Assembly: GCA_001898075.1 (NCBI GenBank) | Contig: MKSD01000001.1 | Location: 310,001-374,000 of the forward strand | Length of the DNA: 64,000 nt | Direction: 5' to 3' | Origin: Alphaproteobacteria bacterium 40-19 | Lineage (GTDB): Bacteria > Pseudomonadota > Alphaproteobacteria > Holosporales > Holosporaceae | Program-made: the position numbers and the translations under genes | Shown here: positions 16,278 through 24,746 of the stretch, piece by piece | Layout: every line of letters starts with the position of its first letter | How positions within the stretch are numbered: position 1 is the stretch's first letter | The notes under the pieces: generated by a model | Told to the model about the DNA's origin: nothing | Database searches by the model: none | The model's input: the letters and a program-made list of their open reading frames with translations, nothing else

Positions 16278-17720
16278 ATGATACACGCTGAGCCTGTTTT
16301 TTTAGCAACATTACTGAAATATGCTAACGAGTATAAAGATCAGTCCGAAGACGATGCTTCCTCCTTTATAAATCTTGAAAAGGCTCCCCTTGCTTTTGTA
16401 AATTTTGCAGAGGCTGCCATGGACTTAGTACAAAAAGGGTTATCAGCTTATCGCCGATTTAAAAATAACCTAGCCCCAGGTTTGGACTTATCTCGTTTGT
16501 GCTTATCTGAAATGGGCTTTAACAATCAAGAATTTTTTCTGTCCTCACCCATAGTGAAAGAAGTTTACCCCCATATAAATAAAGATGGTATTTGTGCCGG
16601 GCTCTCTTCTTTGTATGCCTTATCTTGTCTTCCTAAAGATCCTTTTGTTAAACCCTTAACACTGCCTGCTCTCCCCTGTTTAGCGTCCTTAGAACAGCTT
16701 CAAGGTTTTGGAAAGATCATTTATCCCCATCTTTCTGAAAACTGGTTTTGGAAAAATTACAATAAAATTTTATGCGCAAAATCTTTGTCGGTTTTTCCTG
16801 CAGAAGAAAGACCTCATCTGCAGGCTTTTTTAAACCTCACCCATTTTTTTCAAAATATGCAAATACATCCTTTGCAAGAGGTCATGGACTATTTTGGTTT
16901 TCCTGTCACAGTGCAATCACAAATACATTATGGAAAATTAGATGATGAAACTATAAAATCCGCTCTGGAAAAAGATGTTCAAGTTAAAAATCCTTGCATA
17001 TTAACGGCTTTAGGTCATGCAACGACCCTTAAAAAAACTACAAAAAATTTACAATTGTATGATCCTAATATCCCTTCTGGTCTGAAGAATTTTTCTGACT
17101 CAAAAGAAGCCGTGGAAGATTATACCCAAGAATATGATTTGGGCAAATACTATCATCGACCTGAAAGGATTTCTGAGTGGGTTTATTGGAGCACCCTTTC
17201 TGCTAAAGATTCTTCTTGCTTAAAAAGTGTGGGCTTTAAACAAAAGTTTTTAATAGGCGCTCGGCATACTAGAAAAAGATCTCACCAAATACTTGCGTTA
17301 AAAGAACCTACTTGTCCTCTTTTTTGTTTATGTTCTTTTTCAGAATTGAAAATGCTGTTTGATCAAAGCGATGAGTTTAAACTCGCCATTTGGGATCCTA
17401 CACGGGGCCTATACGATTACCCCAGCTGGGGAAAATTTCCAGGATCTGTATCCAAATTCTACGATTTTGTGATGGAGCAAATGAAAATATATCCCAACGC
17501 TTCAGCAGCCTGGAAGATTTTTCAGAAAATAGATCACCTAACACAATCTAAAACATCACAGCTTCATTTTTCTGTTATGCAACTTCTTCCCCTTTCTAAT
17601 GACCCAAAAACCTGGATAGAGGTTAACCCTGGTCTGGTCGCTCTGGCAAACAATATAGAAAAAGCAACCACTGCCAGAAGAGCGCTTTGCATTCTGGAAG
17701 AATATAAACGTACTTTGTAG
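16278..17720 (+). CDS. Putative YopT/C58-like cysteine protease
   Basis: The 480-codon frame has Cys106 in DGICAGLSSLYAL, His247 in ALGHATTL and Asp262 in QLYDPNIPSG. Order, local motifs and spacing (141 and 15 residues) resemble the Cys-His-Asp triad of C58 proteases such as YopT and AvrPphB, which cut membrane-anchored host proteins. The remaining text is not recognisable to me. In-frame coding continues upstream to the poly-A run at 16137, where a shift separates it from its signal peptide (16051-16158). It follows the ABC exporter by 66 bases at the signal-peptide ATG. The C-terminal part carries a second His and several Cys. The assignment rests on motifs only; another papain-like fold is possible. 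Confidence 0.62.
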   Translation: MIHAEPVFLATLLKYANEYKDQSEDDASSFINLEKAPLAFVNFAEAAMDLVQKGLSAYRRFKNNLAPGLDLSRLCLSEMGFNNQEFFLSSPIVKEVYPHINKDGICAGLSSLYALSCLPKDPFVKPLTLPALPCLASLEQLQGFGKIIYPHLSENWFWKNYNKILCAKSLSVFPAEERPHLQAFLNLTHFFQNMQIHPLQEVMDYFGFPVTVQSQIHYGKLDDETIKSALEKDVQVKNPCILTALGHATTLKKTTKNLQLYDPNIPSGLKNFSDSKEAVEDYTQEYDLGKYYHRPERISEWVYWSTLSAKDSSCLKSVGFKQKFLIGARHTRKRSHQILALKEPTCPLFCLCSFSELKMLFDQSDEFKLAIWDPTRGLYDYPSWGKFPGSVSKFYDFVMEQMKIYPNASAAWKIFQKIDHLTQSKTSQLHFSVMQLLPLSNDPKTWIEVNPGLVALANNIEKATTARRALCILEEYKRTL

Positions 17721-17742
17721 TTTTTAAAAAGACAGTAAGCTA

Positions 17743-17823
17743 AAAAATCAGGCTCAGCATTTAAAAATTTCCTCAATAAAATGCTGGGCGCTTTAGATGC
17801 TTGAGTCTGATTTTAAAATCAGA
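17743..17823. repeat. Nested inverted repeats after the protease gene
   Basis: CAGCATTT (17755-17762) pairs with AAATGCTG (17779-17786), and TCTGATTTTAAAATCAGA (17806-17823) is a perfect 18-base palindrome. The outer sequence AAAATCAG (17745-17752) can also pair with CTGATTTT (17807-17814), so alternative folds exist. It may be a terminator or a protein-binding site. Confidence 0.4.
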
Positions 17824-17839
17824 TGTAAACGTTTCATAG

Positions 17840-18100
17840 AGTGCAAATAATTTCCCCTCTTTATCCTACTATGACAACGGCCATCTTAAAGTACATCAAG
17901 AATACATTGATACAGAGGCGGAAGTCTCTTGGGAAGACAACCAGACAAAAACTTTTGCCCTATCTAAAAAATTTGAAAATGCAGTCTAACGATATAATTA
18001 ATATAACTCGGGTCAAGAACTTCTAGAAAGTTTGGGAACAGAAATTACACTGATTCTGACCAATTTATTAGCAAAAATTTTAAAAATTCAACTAAGTTGA
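17840..18100 (+). pseudogene. Remnant of a protein gene
   Basis: A frame open from 17840 to the TAA at 17987-17989 reads YYDNGHLKVHQEYIDTEAEV and then WEDNQTKTFALSKKFENAV. After the stop, the same frame two codons later reads TAA again and then SGQELLESLGTEITLILTNL to a TGA at 18098-18100. The composition is protein-like, but there is no start codon, and two stops interrupt it. A 61-codon frame with a start at 17841 runs in another phase and is the less convincing reading. I recognise no family. Confidence 0.35.
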
Positions 18101-18131
18101 GTTCTATTTTTTTTAATTGTTAACATAAAAA

Positions 18132-18215
18132 TGCCCAAGAGAAGACTCGAACTTCCACAAAGTTTCCTTTACTAGGACCTGAACCTAGCGCGTCTACCAA
18201 TTCCGCCACCTGGGC
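18132..18215 (-). tRNA. tRNA-Leu (anticodon CAG)
   Basis: The minus strand gives an 84-base long-variable-arm tRNA. The acceptor arms GCCCAGG and CTTGGGC pair with one G-T, followed by discriminator A. The anticodon stem CTAGG/CCTAG encloses the loop TTCAGGT, hence CAG reading CUG. The T arm has GTTCGAGTC. CCA is not encoded. A few T follow on the minus strand. Confidence 0.93.
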
Positions 18216-18263
18216 CTTTTCGTAGTAATTTTAAACTGCTTTTAGAAAAAAATCAAATCTCAT

Positions 18264-19025
18264 TCATTTATTTAAAAGATGTTTCTGACACTCTTCAGAA
18301 AAACGATTCCAGATAGCAAAATCAATCTTAGAGCCCCAAAATTCAGGATGCCACTGAGTCCCTAGACAAAAAGGATGCTCTTTATGTTCAATCGCCTCTA
18401 TAACACCATCAGGTGCAAAAGCAGAAGCTCTTAGCCTCTCTCCTAACTGATCGACCGCCTGTACATGAGAACTATTGGTGATATCTTGTTTAAGCTGCGT
18501 CATTTCAAAAAGAAGGCTTTCTGAGGTGATTTTTATTTCATGTGCCTTGTGGATGGGCGAAGGACTATGGTTCAGATACCCTTCATGATCAGGAAGATGT
18601 TGAATCAAACTCCCCCCTAACGCGACATTGATCAGCTGCATTCCCCCACAAATACCTAAGATAGGCAGTTTCTTTTTAAAACTTTCTTTAAAATAAGTCA
18701 TTTCTACTGCTGTACGCTCTGGGTTAAGGGGAAGTTTTCCTGTGTTGGGTTGATTAAAATATTTAGGATCGATAGCAAAACCTCCCCCCAGAATCAAAAG
18801 ACCATCTGCCATTTCCAAATACTGTGAAACAATTTCTTGCTGTAAGTCATAAGCAATTGTAATCGGTAATAAACCTGATTGAGTACAAGATTCAACGTAA
18901 CGACAGCGCGTCATAAAAGAATTGCGATTTTCTTCTTTCAAAAAATCTGGAATAACTAAGACAATCGGACGTTTTGGTGAAATTTTTTCAAGCATGTTCA
19001 TTGTTTCCTCTTTAGAGTATTTCAA
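18264..19025 (-). CDS. Class I glutamine amidotransferase, C26 (gamma-glutamyl-GABA hydrolase-like)
   Basis: Members hydrolyse gamma-glutamyl amides such as gamma-glutamyl-GABA in putrescine breakdown. The 253-residue frame shows LILGGGFAIDPKYF, the nucleophile Cys126 in ILGICGGMQLINVALGG and the His226/Glu228 pair in LGTQWHPEFWG. It starts at TTG 19025; an ATG at 19001 is an alternative. The frame is open further upstream to a run of six T, and there the preceding frame from a GTG at 19140 reads KSFLNFF. Joined with one shift this gives KSFLNFF followed by SVSAVWAGKEEETIG, a plausible signal peptide, so an exported precursor may have lost its leader. The catalytic domain itself is complete. 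Confidence 0.84.
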   Translation of the reverse strand: MKYSKEETMNMLEKISPKRPIVLVIPDFLKEENRNSFMTRCRYVESCTQSGLLPITIAYDLQQEIVSQYLEMADGLLILGGGFAIDPKYFNQPNTGKLPLNPERTAVEMTYFKESFKKKLPILGICGGMQLINVALGGSLIQHLPDHEGYLNHSPSPIHKAHEIKITSESLLFEMTQLKQDITNSSHVQAVDQLGERLRASAFAPDGVIEAIEHKEHPFCLGTQWHPEFWGSKIDFAIWNRFSEECQKHLLNK

Positions 19026-19238
19026 AGGTTGAGCTTCTTGATCAGAACTCTTTAATCGTTGTGGATTTTTTGAACCTATAGTCTCTTCTTCTTTTCCAGC
19101 CCAAACTGCACTTACAGAAAAAATTTAAAAAACTTTTCACCCCAATATCATTGTTTTTGATTGAGGAAAAGTCAAGATTTTTTTAAAAAACACACCTTTA
19201 AGGGGAGCATAAAAGTATAAAATTTCAGACAAAATCTC

Positions 19239-19266
19239 TTGAAAAATATTTTTTTTTTGGTATTAT
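19239..19266 (+). promoter_or_regulatory. Promoter of tRNA-Leu(CAA)
   Basis: TTGAAA (19239-19244), 16 bases and TATTAT (19261-19266) lie 11 bases upstream of the tRNA 5' end, which fits a transcript starting just before the mature tRNA. Confidence 0.55.
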
Positions 19267-19277
19267 TATAGAGTTAC

Positions 19278-19360
19278 GCCCCGATGGTGGAATGGTAGAC
19301 GCGGTGGACTCAAAATCCACTGTCCTTACGGACATGGGAGTTCAAGTCTCTCTCGGGGCA
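19278..19360 (+). tRNA. tRNA-Leu (anticodon CAA)
   Basis: An 83-base tRNA with acceptor GCCCCGA paired to TCGGGGC and discriminator A. The anticodon stem GTGGA/TCCAC holds the loop CTCAAAA, giving CAA for UUG. The long variable arm (GTCCTTACGGAC) marks a type II tRNA, and the T arm reads GTTCAAGTC. CCA is not encoded. An open reading frame begins only 14 bases after the 3' end. Confidence 0.94.
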
Positions 19361-19374
19361 CGTTTACAAGATTA

Positions 19375-20061
19375 ATGCGCTTAGCAAAAAGAATAGCACA
19401 GTTATTTCCTTTTTCCAGACGACAAGCTGAACGCTTGATTTTTGAAGAAAGAGTTTTCGTTAACGGCCAAAAAATCTCGACTCCTGCTTATTTAGTTTCT
19501 TGTAATGACGTCATTCAAGTAGATCAGTACCAAGCCCCCGAAAGTGAACATCCTCGTTTGTTTTGCTATCACAAGCCTGTAGGCTGCTTAGTCACGTGTG
19601 ATGATCCTTTTGGTCGACCAACCATTTTTCAAAGAATGAATTCCCCTATTCCTGTTCAACGCCTTTTATATATAGGTCGCCTAGATCAGGATTCAGAAGG
19701 TCTTTTACTGTTGACGAATGCACCTTCTGTTGCCCATCAACTACAACAACCCGGCCTACTTCGCACCTATGACGTTCTTATTTTTGGACCTGTCCCAGAA
19801 AAATTTTTAATGCCCCTTACTCGGCCTATGGAAGTGGAAGGATGGCACTATCCTGGGTGCCATCTACAAAGAATTTCCAGGTACAAAGGAGATACATGGG
19901 TGACCCTTTCGTTGAATGAAGGAAAAAAACGAGAAATTCGCCAGCGCTTCAAAGCTCTAGGGCTTCCTATTAAACGCCTCATTCGAACTGAATATGGCCC
20001 ATTTAAATTAGGGCTATTACAAACCAGGGATTGGAAAGAGGTCTCATTAGATAAAATTTAA
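19375..20061 (+). CDS. RsuA/RluB-family pseudouridine synthase
   Basis: The family converts specific uridines in rRNA to pseudouridine. The 228-residue protein has an N-terminal S4 RNA-binding domain (SRRQAERLIFEERVFVNGQ), the KPVGCLVTCDDPFGRPT block, catalytic Asp104 in YIGRLDQDSEGLLLLTN and the late motif NEGKKREIRQRFKALGLPI. This is closest to RluB/RsuA, which act on 23S or 16S rRNA; which one is not certain. The ATG is 14 bases after tRNA-Leu(CAA), leaving no room for a promoter of its own outside the tRNA, so the two are probably co-transcribed and cut apart. Confidence 0.92.
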   Translation: MRLAKRIAQLFPFSRRQAERLIFEERVFVNGQKISTPAYLVSCNDVIQVDQYQAPESEHPRLFCYHKPVGCLVTCDDPFGRPTIFQRMNSPIPVQRLLYIGRLDQDSEGLLLLTNAPSVAHQLQQPGLLRTYDVLIFGPVPEKFLMPLTRPMEVEGWHYPGCHLQRISRYKGDTWVTLSLNEGKKREIRQRFKALGLPIKRLIRTEYGPFKLGLLQTRDWKEVSLDKI

Positions 20062-20159
20062 CTAAAAATTTGTTAAAATTTTTTTGGTGTTATTTGGCGT
20101 TAAATTCAATTTTTGCTCAAATTCTAAACACTTTGATTATAAAAAATATCGAGGAAAAA

Positions 20160-20501
20160 ATGAAAAAATCAATGATTTAGCACTCTATAGATCAAAGCGT
20201 GTATGGAATATTTCAAGAAAATAATGTCAAAAACAATACGAATAACACCTCCACACCGCTTAGGGATCTGAGTATCGCAGATTTACAGAATTTAGTGCCG
20301 ACATTTCCTAATTTTAAAACTTTAATTACACCACCCGCAATCTAAACATCGAAAAATTCCAATCCTCTTTCGCACCTTTATTAGCCAAAGTGGATCTTTA
20401 TAATAAGGTCATAAAAACTTCCTATACAAATCTAGGAAGAAAAAGGAATAAATAAACAAGACGGAACAGAAACTTCTAAAAAGATAAAAAATGAAGAATA
20501 G
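20160..20501 (+). pseudogene. Decayed small secreted protein gene
   Basis: GAGGAAAAA precedes an ATG at 20160. The frame reads MKKSMI, hits TAG, then continues in frame HSIDQSVYGIFQENNVKNNT and NLVPTFPNFKTLITPPAI to TAA. Another frame picks up with NIEKFQSSFAPLLAKVDLYN, and a last one ends KQDGTETSKKIKNEE at TAG 20499-20501. One stop and two shifts break what reads as a protein of about 110 residues. It lies in the 676-base gap before the AsmA-like gene; nothing else in the gap stands out apart from that gene's promoter. Confidence 0.5.
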
Positions 20502-20677
20502 TATTCAATTAGAAAAATGTTTATACCTTTATTTCCCCCAGCATTTAGATTTTTTTTAAGAACATTTTTTAGGGTGGTGTTAACTAATATCTTCAAAAGT
20601 AATTTGTCAAAGCTCTTCCAAAAAACTCTATTTATTTAAAAATTATCTATTATTTTCCTATATTTTTTGCTCTTGTT

Positions 20678-20706
20678 TTGTCATAAAGCTAATATTTTGT
20701 TACACT
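20678..20706 (+). promoter_or_regulatory. Promoter of the AsmA/YhdP-like gene
   Basis: TTGTCA (20678-20683), a 17-base spacer and TACACT (20701-20706) sit 31 bases upstream of the ATG at 20738, a good sigma-70 match for this AT-rich sequence. Confidence 0.5.
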
Positions 20707-20737
20707 ACCTCTGAAGTGTGGCACCGGGGTATATGTA

Positions 20738-23698
20738 ATGAAGTCTTTTTTCCTGAAAATTTTTTTTACTATCTCGCTGGTTCTCACTGTTGTAACAGGA
20801 AGTAGACTGCTTCTAGCCCACACAACTGTTGATCTGAGCCCCCTTTTATCTTTTTCCCTTCGTTATTTTTCGATTGATTTCTGTTGTAAAAAAAGCACGC
20901 TTCACTGGCCTTGGGGAAAGTTGCCCATCCTGAACTTTCAAAATATTGAAATCAAAAATAAAAACCTCCAGGTAACTGCTCAAAATCTTTTGGTCATCGT
21001 TGATGTCTGGAATCCTGTCCAAAAAATCGCAGAAGTACAATCTCAAAAAACGACCATCCACCTGCTGAATAACTCTGCATCCCCTGCAAAGCTTCCCTCC
21101 CCACAAGACCTACAAAACTTGTCTAAAACTGTATCGGGGGCTATGACCATCCCCTTAGTACACTTTTCTAAGAATGTTGAGGTTTACACAAATAATATTT
21201 ACTTTCCTTACGTAAAATTTGAAGAAATCTCTTGGAAACATGTTTCTGGAATCACAAAAGGTCTTCTGAAAGGTCCTATCGGCCAAGCTCGTTGGGATTA
21301 TCAGCTTCAGAACACTTTATGGAACTGGGATATTGAACACATTTCAGTTCCTGAAATTGTTATCACTTTGTTCAAAAAACAGGCATTGTCCCCTACCCCT
21401 TTTTCTATTCACGGTCAGTTGAAGGGAAAGTGGAATGAAAAAGAATGCTCTTTAGGTGGAGAGCTGAAATGGGAGGGTATCTGGCTAAAAAACCAAGGCG
21501 CTGAAGAAGGAAAAGGGATTTTTGGTCCTGGCTTTTTAAATTTATCCGTAAAGGAACGTGCCCTTGCTGCCAAATGCCAAATGACTTTTGATCAAGCTGT
21601 TTTAAAAGCCGATTTCAATGTTCGGGATTTTGAAAAAGACCCATGGTCGTTGAAATGGCATATGGACAACAAATTATCTATCTCTCAATTAAAGTTTTGG
21701 TGGCCCTGCATGTGGGGAAATGATGCCCGAATCTGGATGAAGGATCATTTTAAAGGAGGTGATATTTTATCCCTCAGTGGCATGCTAACAGGCTTGAACA
21801 CCCGCCTCACAGCTCTAAAGGGAACTTTTTATATCGACCGTTCTGTAGTGCAGTTTTTGGATGGTATGCCTGCCATCAAAGAGCTCAGTGCTTGGACTCA
21901 TTTTGATTTTAATGGATTTTACTTTCAGGTATTATCTGGAAAAATGTCTCGACACACATTGAAAAAAGGAACGGTAACCATTTCTCCTTTACAAGGACAG
22001 GCTTATTTAGGGGTTCGAATTCCTCTGGAAGGCCCTTTTTCTGATTTAATTTCCATTCTTAATAGCCCAGCCTTAGAATTTACCAAAGGATTACCCCTTT
22101 CATCTATGGATGGAGTAGCAACAGAACTGATTAACCTGAAGCTGCCTTTACGCGATGATGTTACCGTCAAAGAATTAGAGATCTTTTACAAAGGCAGTGT
22201 CCCCAAGGGCCGCTTTAAATTGGATTGCTTTGGAAAAAAATGTTTAGCCTCTGGAATGAACATAGAAGTACAAGGCAGCCATCGCGATATCAAAGTGACT
22301 GGAAAAGGAATTTTTCAAGGGCAACCCTCTTCTTTCCAATGGCAAGAAATTTTCGCAAAAGCAAATTCAAAACTCCTTGTTGTAAAGGGATTGTTTTCTG
22401 AAAAAGAATGGGGAATCAAAGGAATTGAAAAACATCTCTTCTCTCTTCTGGACCCAGTCCCTGTAACTATCCAGTATTATCCCGATTCCCACCACTGGCA
22501 GGGAAAAGCTGTATTAACCAATGCCCGTTTTGAAATTCCTATCACTCAATTCAAAAAAGCAAAAAATGAATCACACTTTATGACTTTCCTATTTCATGAA
22601 AAGAAAAAAAGGTTAACTTTTACGTCTAAAGGCATTATCAAGGGTAGCGGATGGTGTTCGCTTAAATCAGAAATGGCTTACGATGTTAATCTGACCATTC
22701 CCAAACGTCTTTCTTTGCATCTTAAAAATACAGACCAAGAAAAAATTCTGTCCTTAGTGGCAGACCGCCTAGATTTTTCTTCCTTATCTCAACAATTTAA
22801 AAGCAGCCCTGGCGATATCGCAAAAGCTTCAAACTTTTCTTCTTCTGCGCCCCAAAACCAACCGGTAAACGTTTCCTGTAAATGCACATCTATTTTAATG
22901 AATTTTTTTGAAATGAAAAATCTAGCGCTTGAGTTGTCGGGAATGCAAAAAAAGACAGCAGATTTTTTAGCCCCTTTTTATACTGTTAAATGGAGTAAAA
23001 TTAATGGAGGAGCCACCATTGTCAAAAAAAGAACTAAATTAAAAAACAAGTCCCCTAAAATAGGTGGAATTTCTTTCAAAAGGCTTACCCCTAAAGGACA
23101 AGAACCTTTCTTAAACATTGAAACCAACTGCATCGGCCTTTTATGTAAAGAATTTGGTTTCCAAAATCATATTTTGAAAGGAAAAGGAAAAATGCGGGTA
23201 TATTTTAAAAAAGATCAAAGTTTGCTCGCCCAAATTCGTCTTCATGATGTGAAAACTCATACGCCGCCCTTAGGAAAGCTTTTAAGTATTTTATCCCCTA
23301 CTTTTTTCACCGCATTTCTTCCGGGGGGAACAGGATTTTCAGAAATTAATTGCGATGTTTTCTATAAAAACAATGCCTTATCCATCACCAAGATGTTGGC
23401 CAAAAGCTTAAACCTTGGCATCTCTTTAAATGGTAAAATAGATCTAGAAAAGGAAAAATTGGCTCTTAAAGGCGTTGTTATTCCTGCTTATATGTTGAAC
23501 GCTTTATTCAGAAACATCCCCATTCTAGGACATTTTATTATAGGGCAAAATGGCTTTCTTTCCAGCGATTTCACAGTGACAGGTTCTTTATCTGATCCCT
23601 CATTTTTCGTAAATCCTTTAAGTATTTTCAAGTTAGGATTTTTAAAAGATGAGTTTAAACAAGATCCAAATGGCCCCGCAAATGAAGCATTTTCTTAA
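20738..23698 (+). CDS. AsmA/YhdP-like (DUF3971) envelope protein
   Basis: The 986-residue product has one N-terminal membrane anchor (KSFFLKIFFTISLVLTVVTG) and a very long beta-rich periplasmic region. The C-terminal 170 residues, with LGKLLSILSPTFFTAFLPGG and GKIDLEKEKLALKGVVIPAY, look like the AsmA-like C-terminal domain of YhdP-type proteins, including the GSLSDPSFFVNPL end. This superfamily forms bridges that carry phospholipids from the inner to the outer membrane. Length fits alphaproteobacterial members, a little shorter than E. coli YhdP. It stands alone with its own promoter and converges on asd. Assignment comes from architecture and C-terminal motifs. Confidence 0.78.
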   Translation: MKSFFLKIFFTISLVLTVVTGSRLLLAHTTVDLSPLLSFSLRYFSIDFCCKKSTLHWPWGKLPILNFQNIEIKNKNLQVTAQNLLVIVDVWNPVQKIAEVQSQKTTIHLLNNSASPAKLPSPQDLQNLSKTVSGAMTIPLVHFSKNVEVYTNNIYFPYVKFEEISWKHVSGITKGLLKGPIGQARWDYQLQNTLWNWDIEHISVPEIVITLFKKQALSPTPFSIHGQLKGKWNEKECSLGGELKWEGIWLKNQGAEEGKGIFGPGFLNLSVKERALAAKCQMTFDQAVLKADFNVRDFEKDPWSLKWHMDNKLSISQLKFWWPCMWGNDARIWMKDHFKGGDILSLSGMLTGLNTRLTALKGTFYIDRSVVQFLDGMPAIKELSAWTHFDFNGFYFQVLSGKMSRHTLKKGTVTISPLQGQAYLGVRIPLEGPFSDLISILNSPALEFTKGLPLSSMDGVATELINLKLPLRDDVTVKELEIFYKGSVPKGRFKLDCFGKKCLASGMNIEVQGSHRDIKVTGKGIFQGQPSSFQWQEIFAKANSKLLVVKGLFSEKEWGIKGIEKHLFSLLDPVPVTIQYYPDSHHWQGKAVLTNARFEIPITQFKKAKNESHFMTFLFHEKKKRLTFTSKGIIKGSGWCSLKSEMAYDVNLTIPKRLSLHLKNTDQEKILSLVADRLDFSSLSQQFKSSPGDIAKASNFSSSAPQNQPVNVSCKCTSILMNFFEMKNLALELSGMQKKTADFLAPFYTVKWSKINGGATIVKKRTKLKNKSPKIGGISFKRLTPKGQEPFLNIETNCIGLLCKEFGFQNHILKGKGKMRVYFKKDQSLLAQIRLHDVKTHTPPLGKLLSILSPTFFTAFLPGGTGFSEINCDVFYKNNALSITKMLAKSLNLGISLNGKIDLEKEKLALKGVVIPAYMLNALFRNIPILGHFIIGQNGFLSSDFTVTGSLSDPSFFVNPLSIFKLGFLKDEFKQDPNGPANEAFS

Positions 23699-23714
23699 CT
23701 CTGACAATCAATGT

Positions 23715-24746
23715 TTAATATTGTTTCCACAAATATTCCAGCACTTCGACAGTATCTAAGGCAGCCCCACGCCTTAGATTGTCCGAGGCCACCCACATTT
23801 TGACCTCTTTAGGAAAACCTTTGAGGGCTCGTAAACGACTGATGAATACTTGATCCTTTCCAACAACTTCCTGCGGAGGCACTATATCATCACTCACTTT
23901 TAAGAAGGAATCTCCCTCTAGCAAAGAGCATACTTGGTTTAAATCAATGGCTTCCTGAAACTGGACGGTAAGATCGCTGCAATGCCCTACCAACACGGGG
24001 ACCCGTACCGTCGTAACAGAAATTTTTAATTCTTTATCTAAAACTTTTTGTATCTCTGACAAAATTTTATTTTCTTCGCTGCAATAACCTTGATCGTCAA
24101 ACCCTCCTACCTGAGGTAAAACGTTAAAGGCAACAGGACGTCCAAAATAAAAAGGCATAGAACCAAGTGCTTTTGCTGATTCCACGCATCCATTCATCGC
24201 ACTCGTAAATAACTTTGTTTCCTGTAAAAATCCTTCCATGGCCAGCTTACCCGCCCCTGAAGTGGATTGAAAAGTCGTAATCCGTAAAACTTTAATACCC
24301 AGCGGCATCAATGATTTCAACACGCACATTAACGGAGAGCTAACGCAATTGGCCAAGGCACATAATTGAGCGTCTTTTGCATCAGCCAAGTTTACCGGGC
24401 CTACGATTAAAGGTACTTTAGGGTCTTGACGATAATAAGAACTGGAATCTGCCACCCGGCCGCCTACAGAAAGAATTTTAGGAATCCACTGTTGGGAAAC
24501 CTCTGCTTCTGTGTTAAAGCCCCACAACGAAGCTTGCGCCAGAGTATCTTCTTTTAATTCCTGTAATATGAATGATGTATCTAAAATTTCCAGAGTCTTC
24601 CCCGCAGAAGTCGCAGAAGCAAACGTTATAATAGATTCCTTTGGAATGACCCCGCGTTGCAACAGCAACTGTAAAGTTAACCGGCCCACATTCCCTGTGG
24701 CACCCACAATGGCTATTTTACGATCATATCCTAAATGTTGTTTCAT
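23715..24746 (-). CDS. asd: Aspartate-semialdehyde dehydrogenase
   Basis: Asd reduces aspartyl phosphate to aspartate semialdehyde, the branch point to diaminopimelate (cell wall), lysine, threonine and methionine. The 343-residue product begins with the NADP-binding IAIVGATGNVGRLTLQLLLQ. The catalytic Cys is in LANCVSSPLMCVLKSL near residue 133, and TTFQSTSGAGKLAMEG is the expected following motif. The start ATGA overlaps the stop of tsaB by four bases, so it is the third gene of a gmk-tsaB-asd operon. Its product supports peptidoglycan synthesis along with murD and glmU elsewhere in the window. Several positions are diverged, but key residues are present. Confidence 0.92.
   Translation of the reverse strand: MKQHLGYDRKIAIVGATGNVGRLTLQLLLQRGVIPKESIITFASATSAGKTLEILDTSFILQELKEDTLAQASLWGFNTEAEVSQQWIPKILSVGGRVADSSSYYRQDPKVPLIVGPVNLADAKDAQLCALANCVSSPLMCVLKSLMPLGIKVLRITTFQSTSGAGKLAMEGFLQETKLFTSAMNGCVESAKALGSMPFYFGRPVAFNVLPQVGGFDDQGYCSEENKILSEIQKVLDKELKISVTTVRVPVLVGHCSDLTVQFQEAIDLNQVCSLLEGDSFLKVSDDIVPPQEVVGKDQVFISRLRALKGFPKEVKMWVASDNLRRGAALDTVEVLEYLWKQY

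Noticed and set aside
14242-17720. ABC exporter plus secreted protease as a dedicated type I secretion pair
   Set aside because: The protease text has an N-terminal Sec signal and no visible C-terminal glycine-rich repeats, and no membrane fusion protein is nearby.
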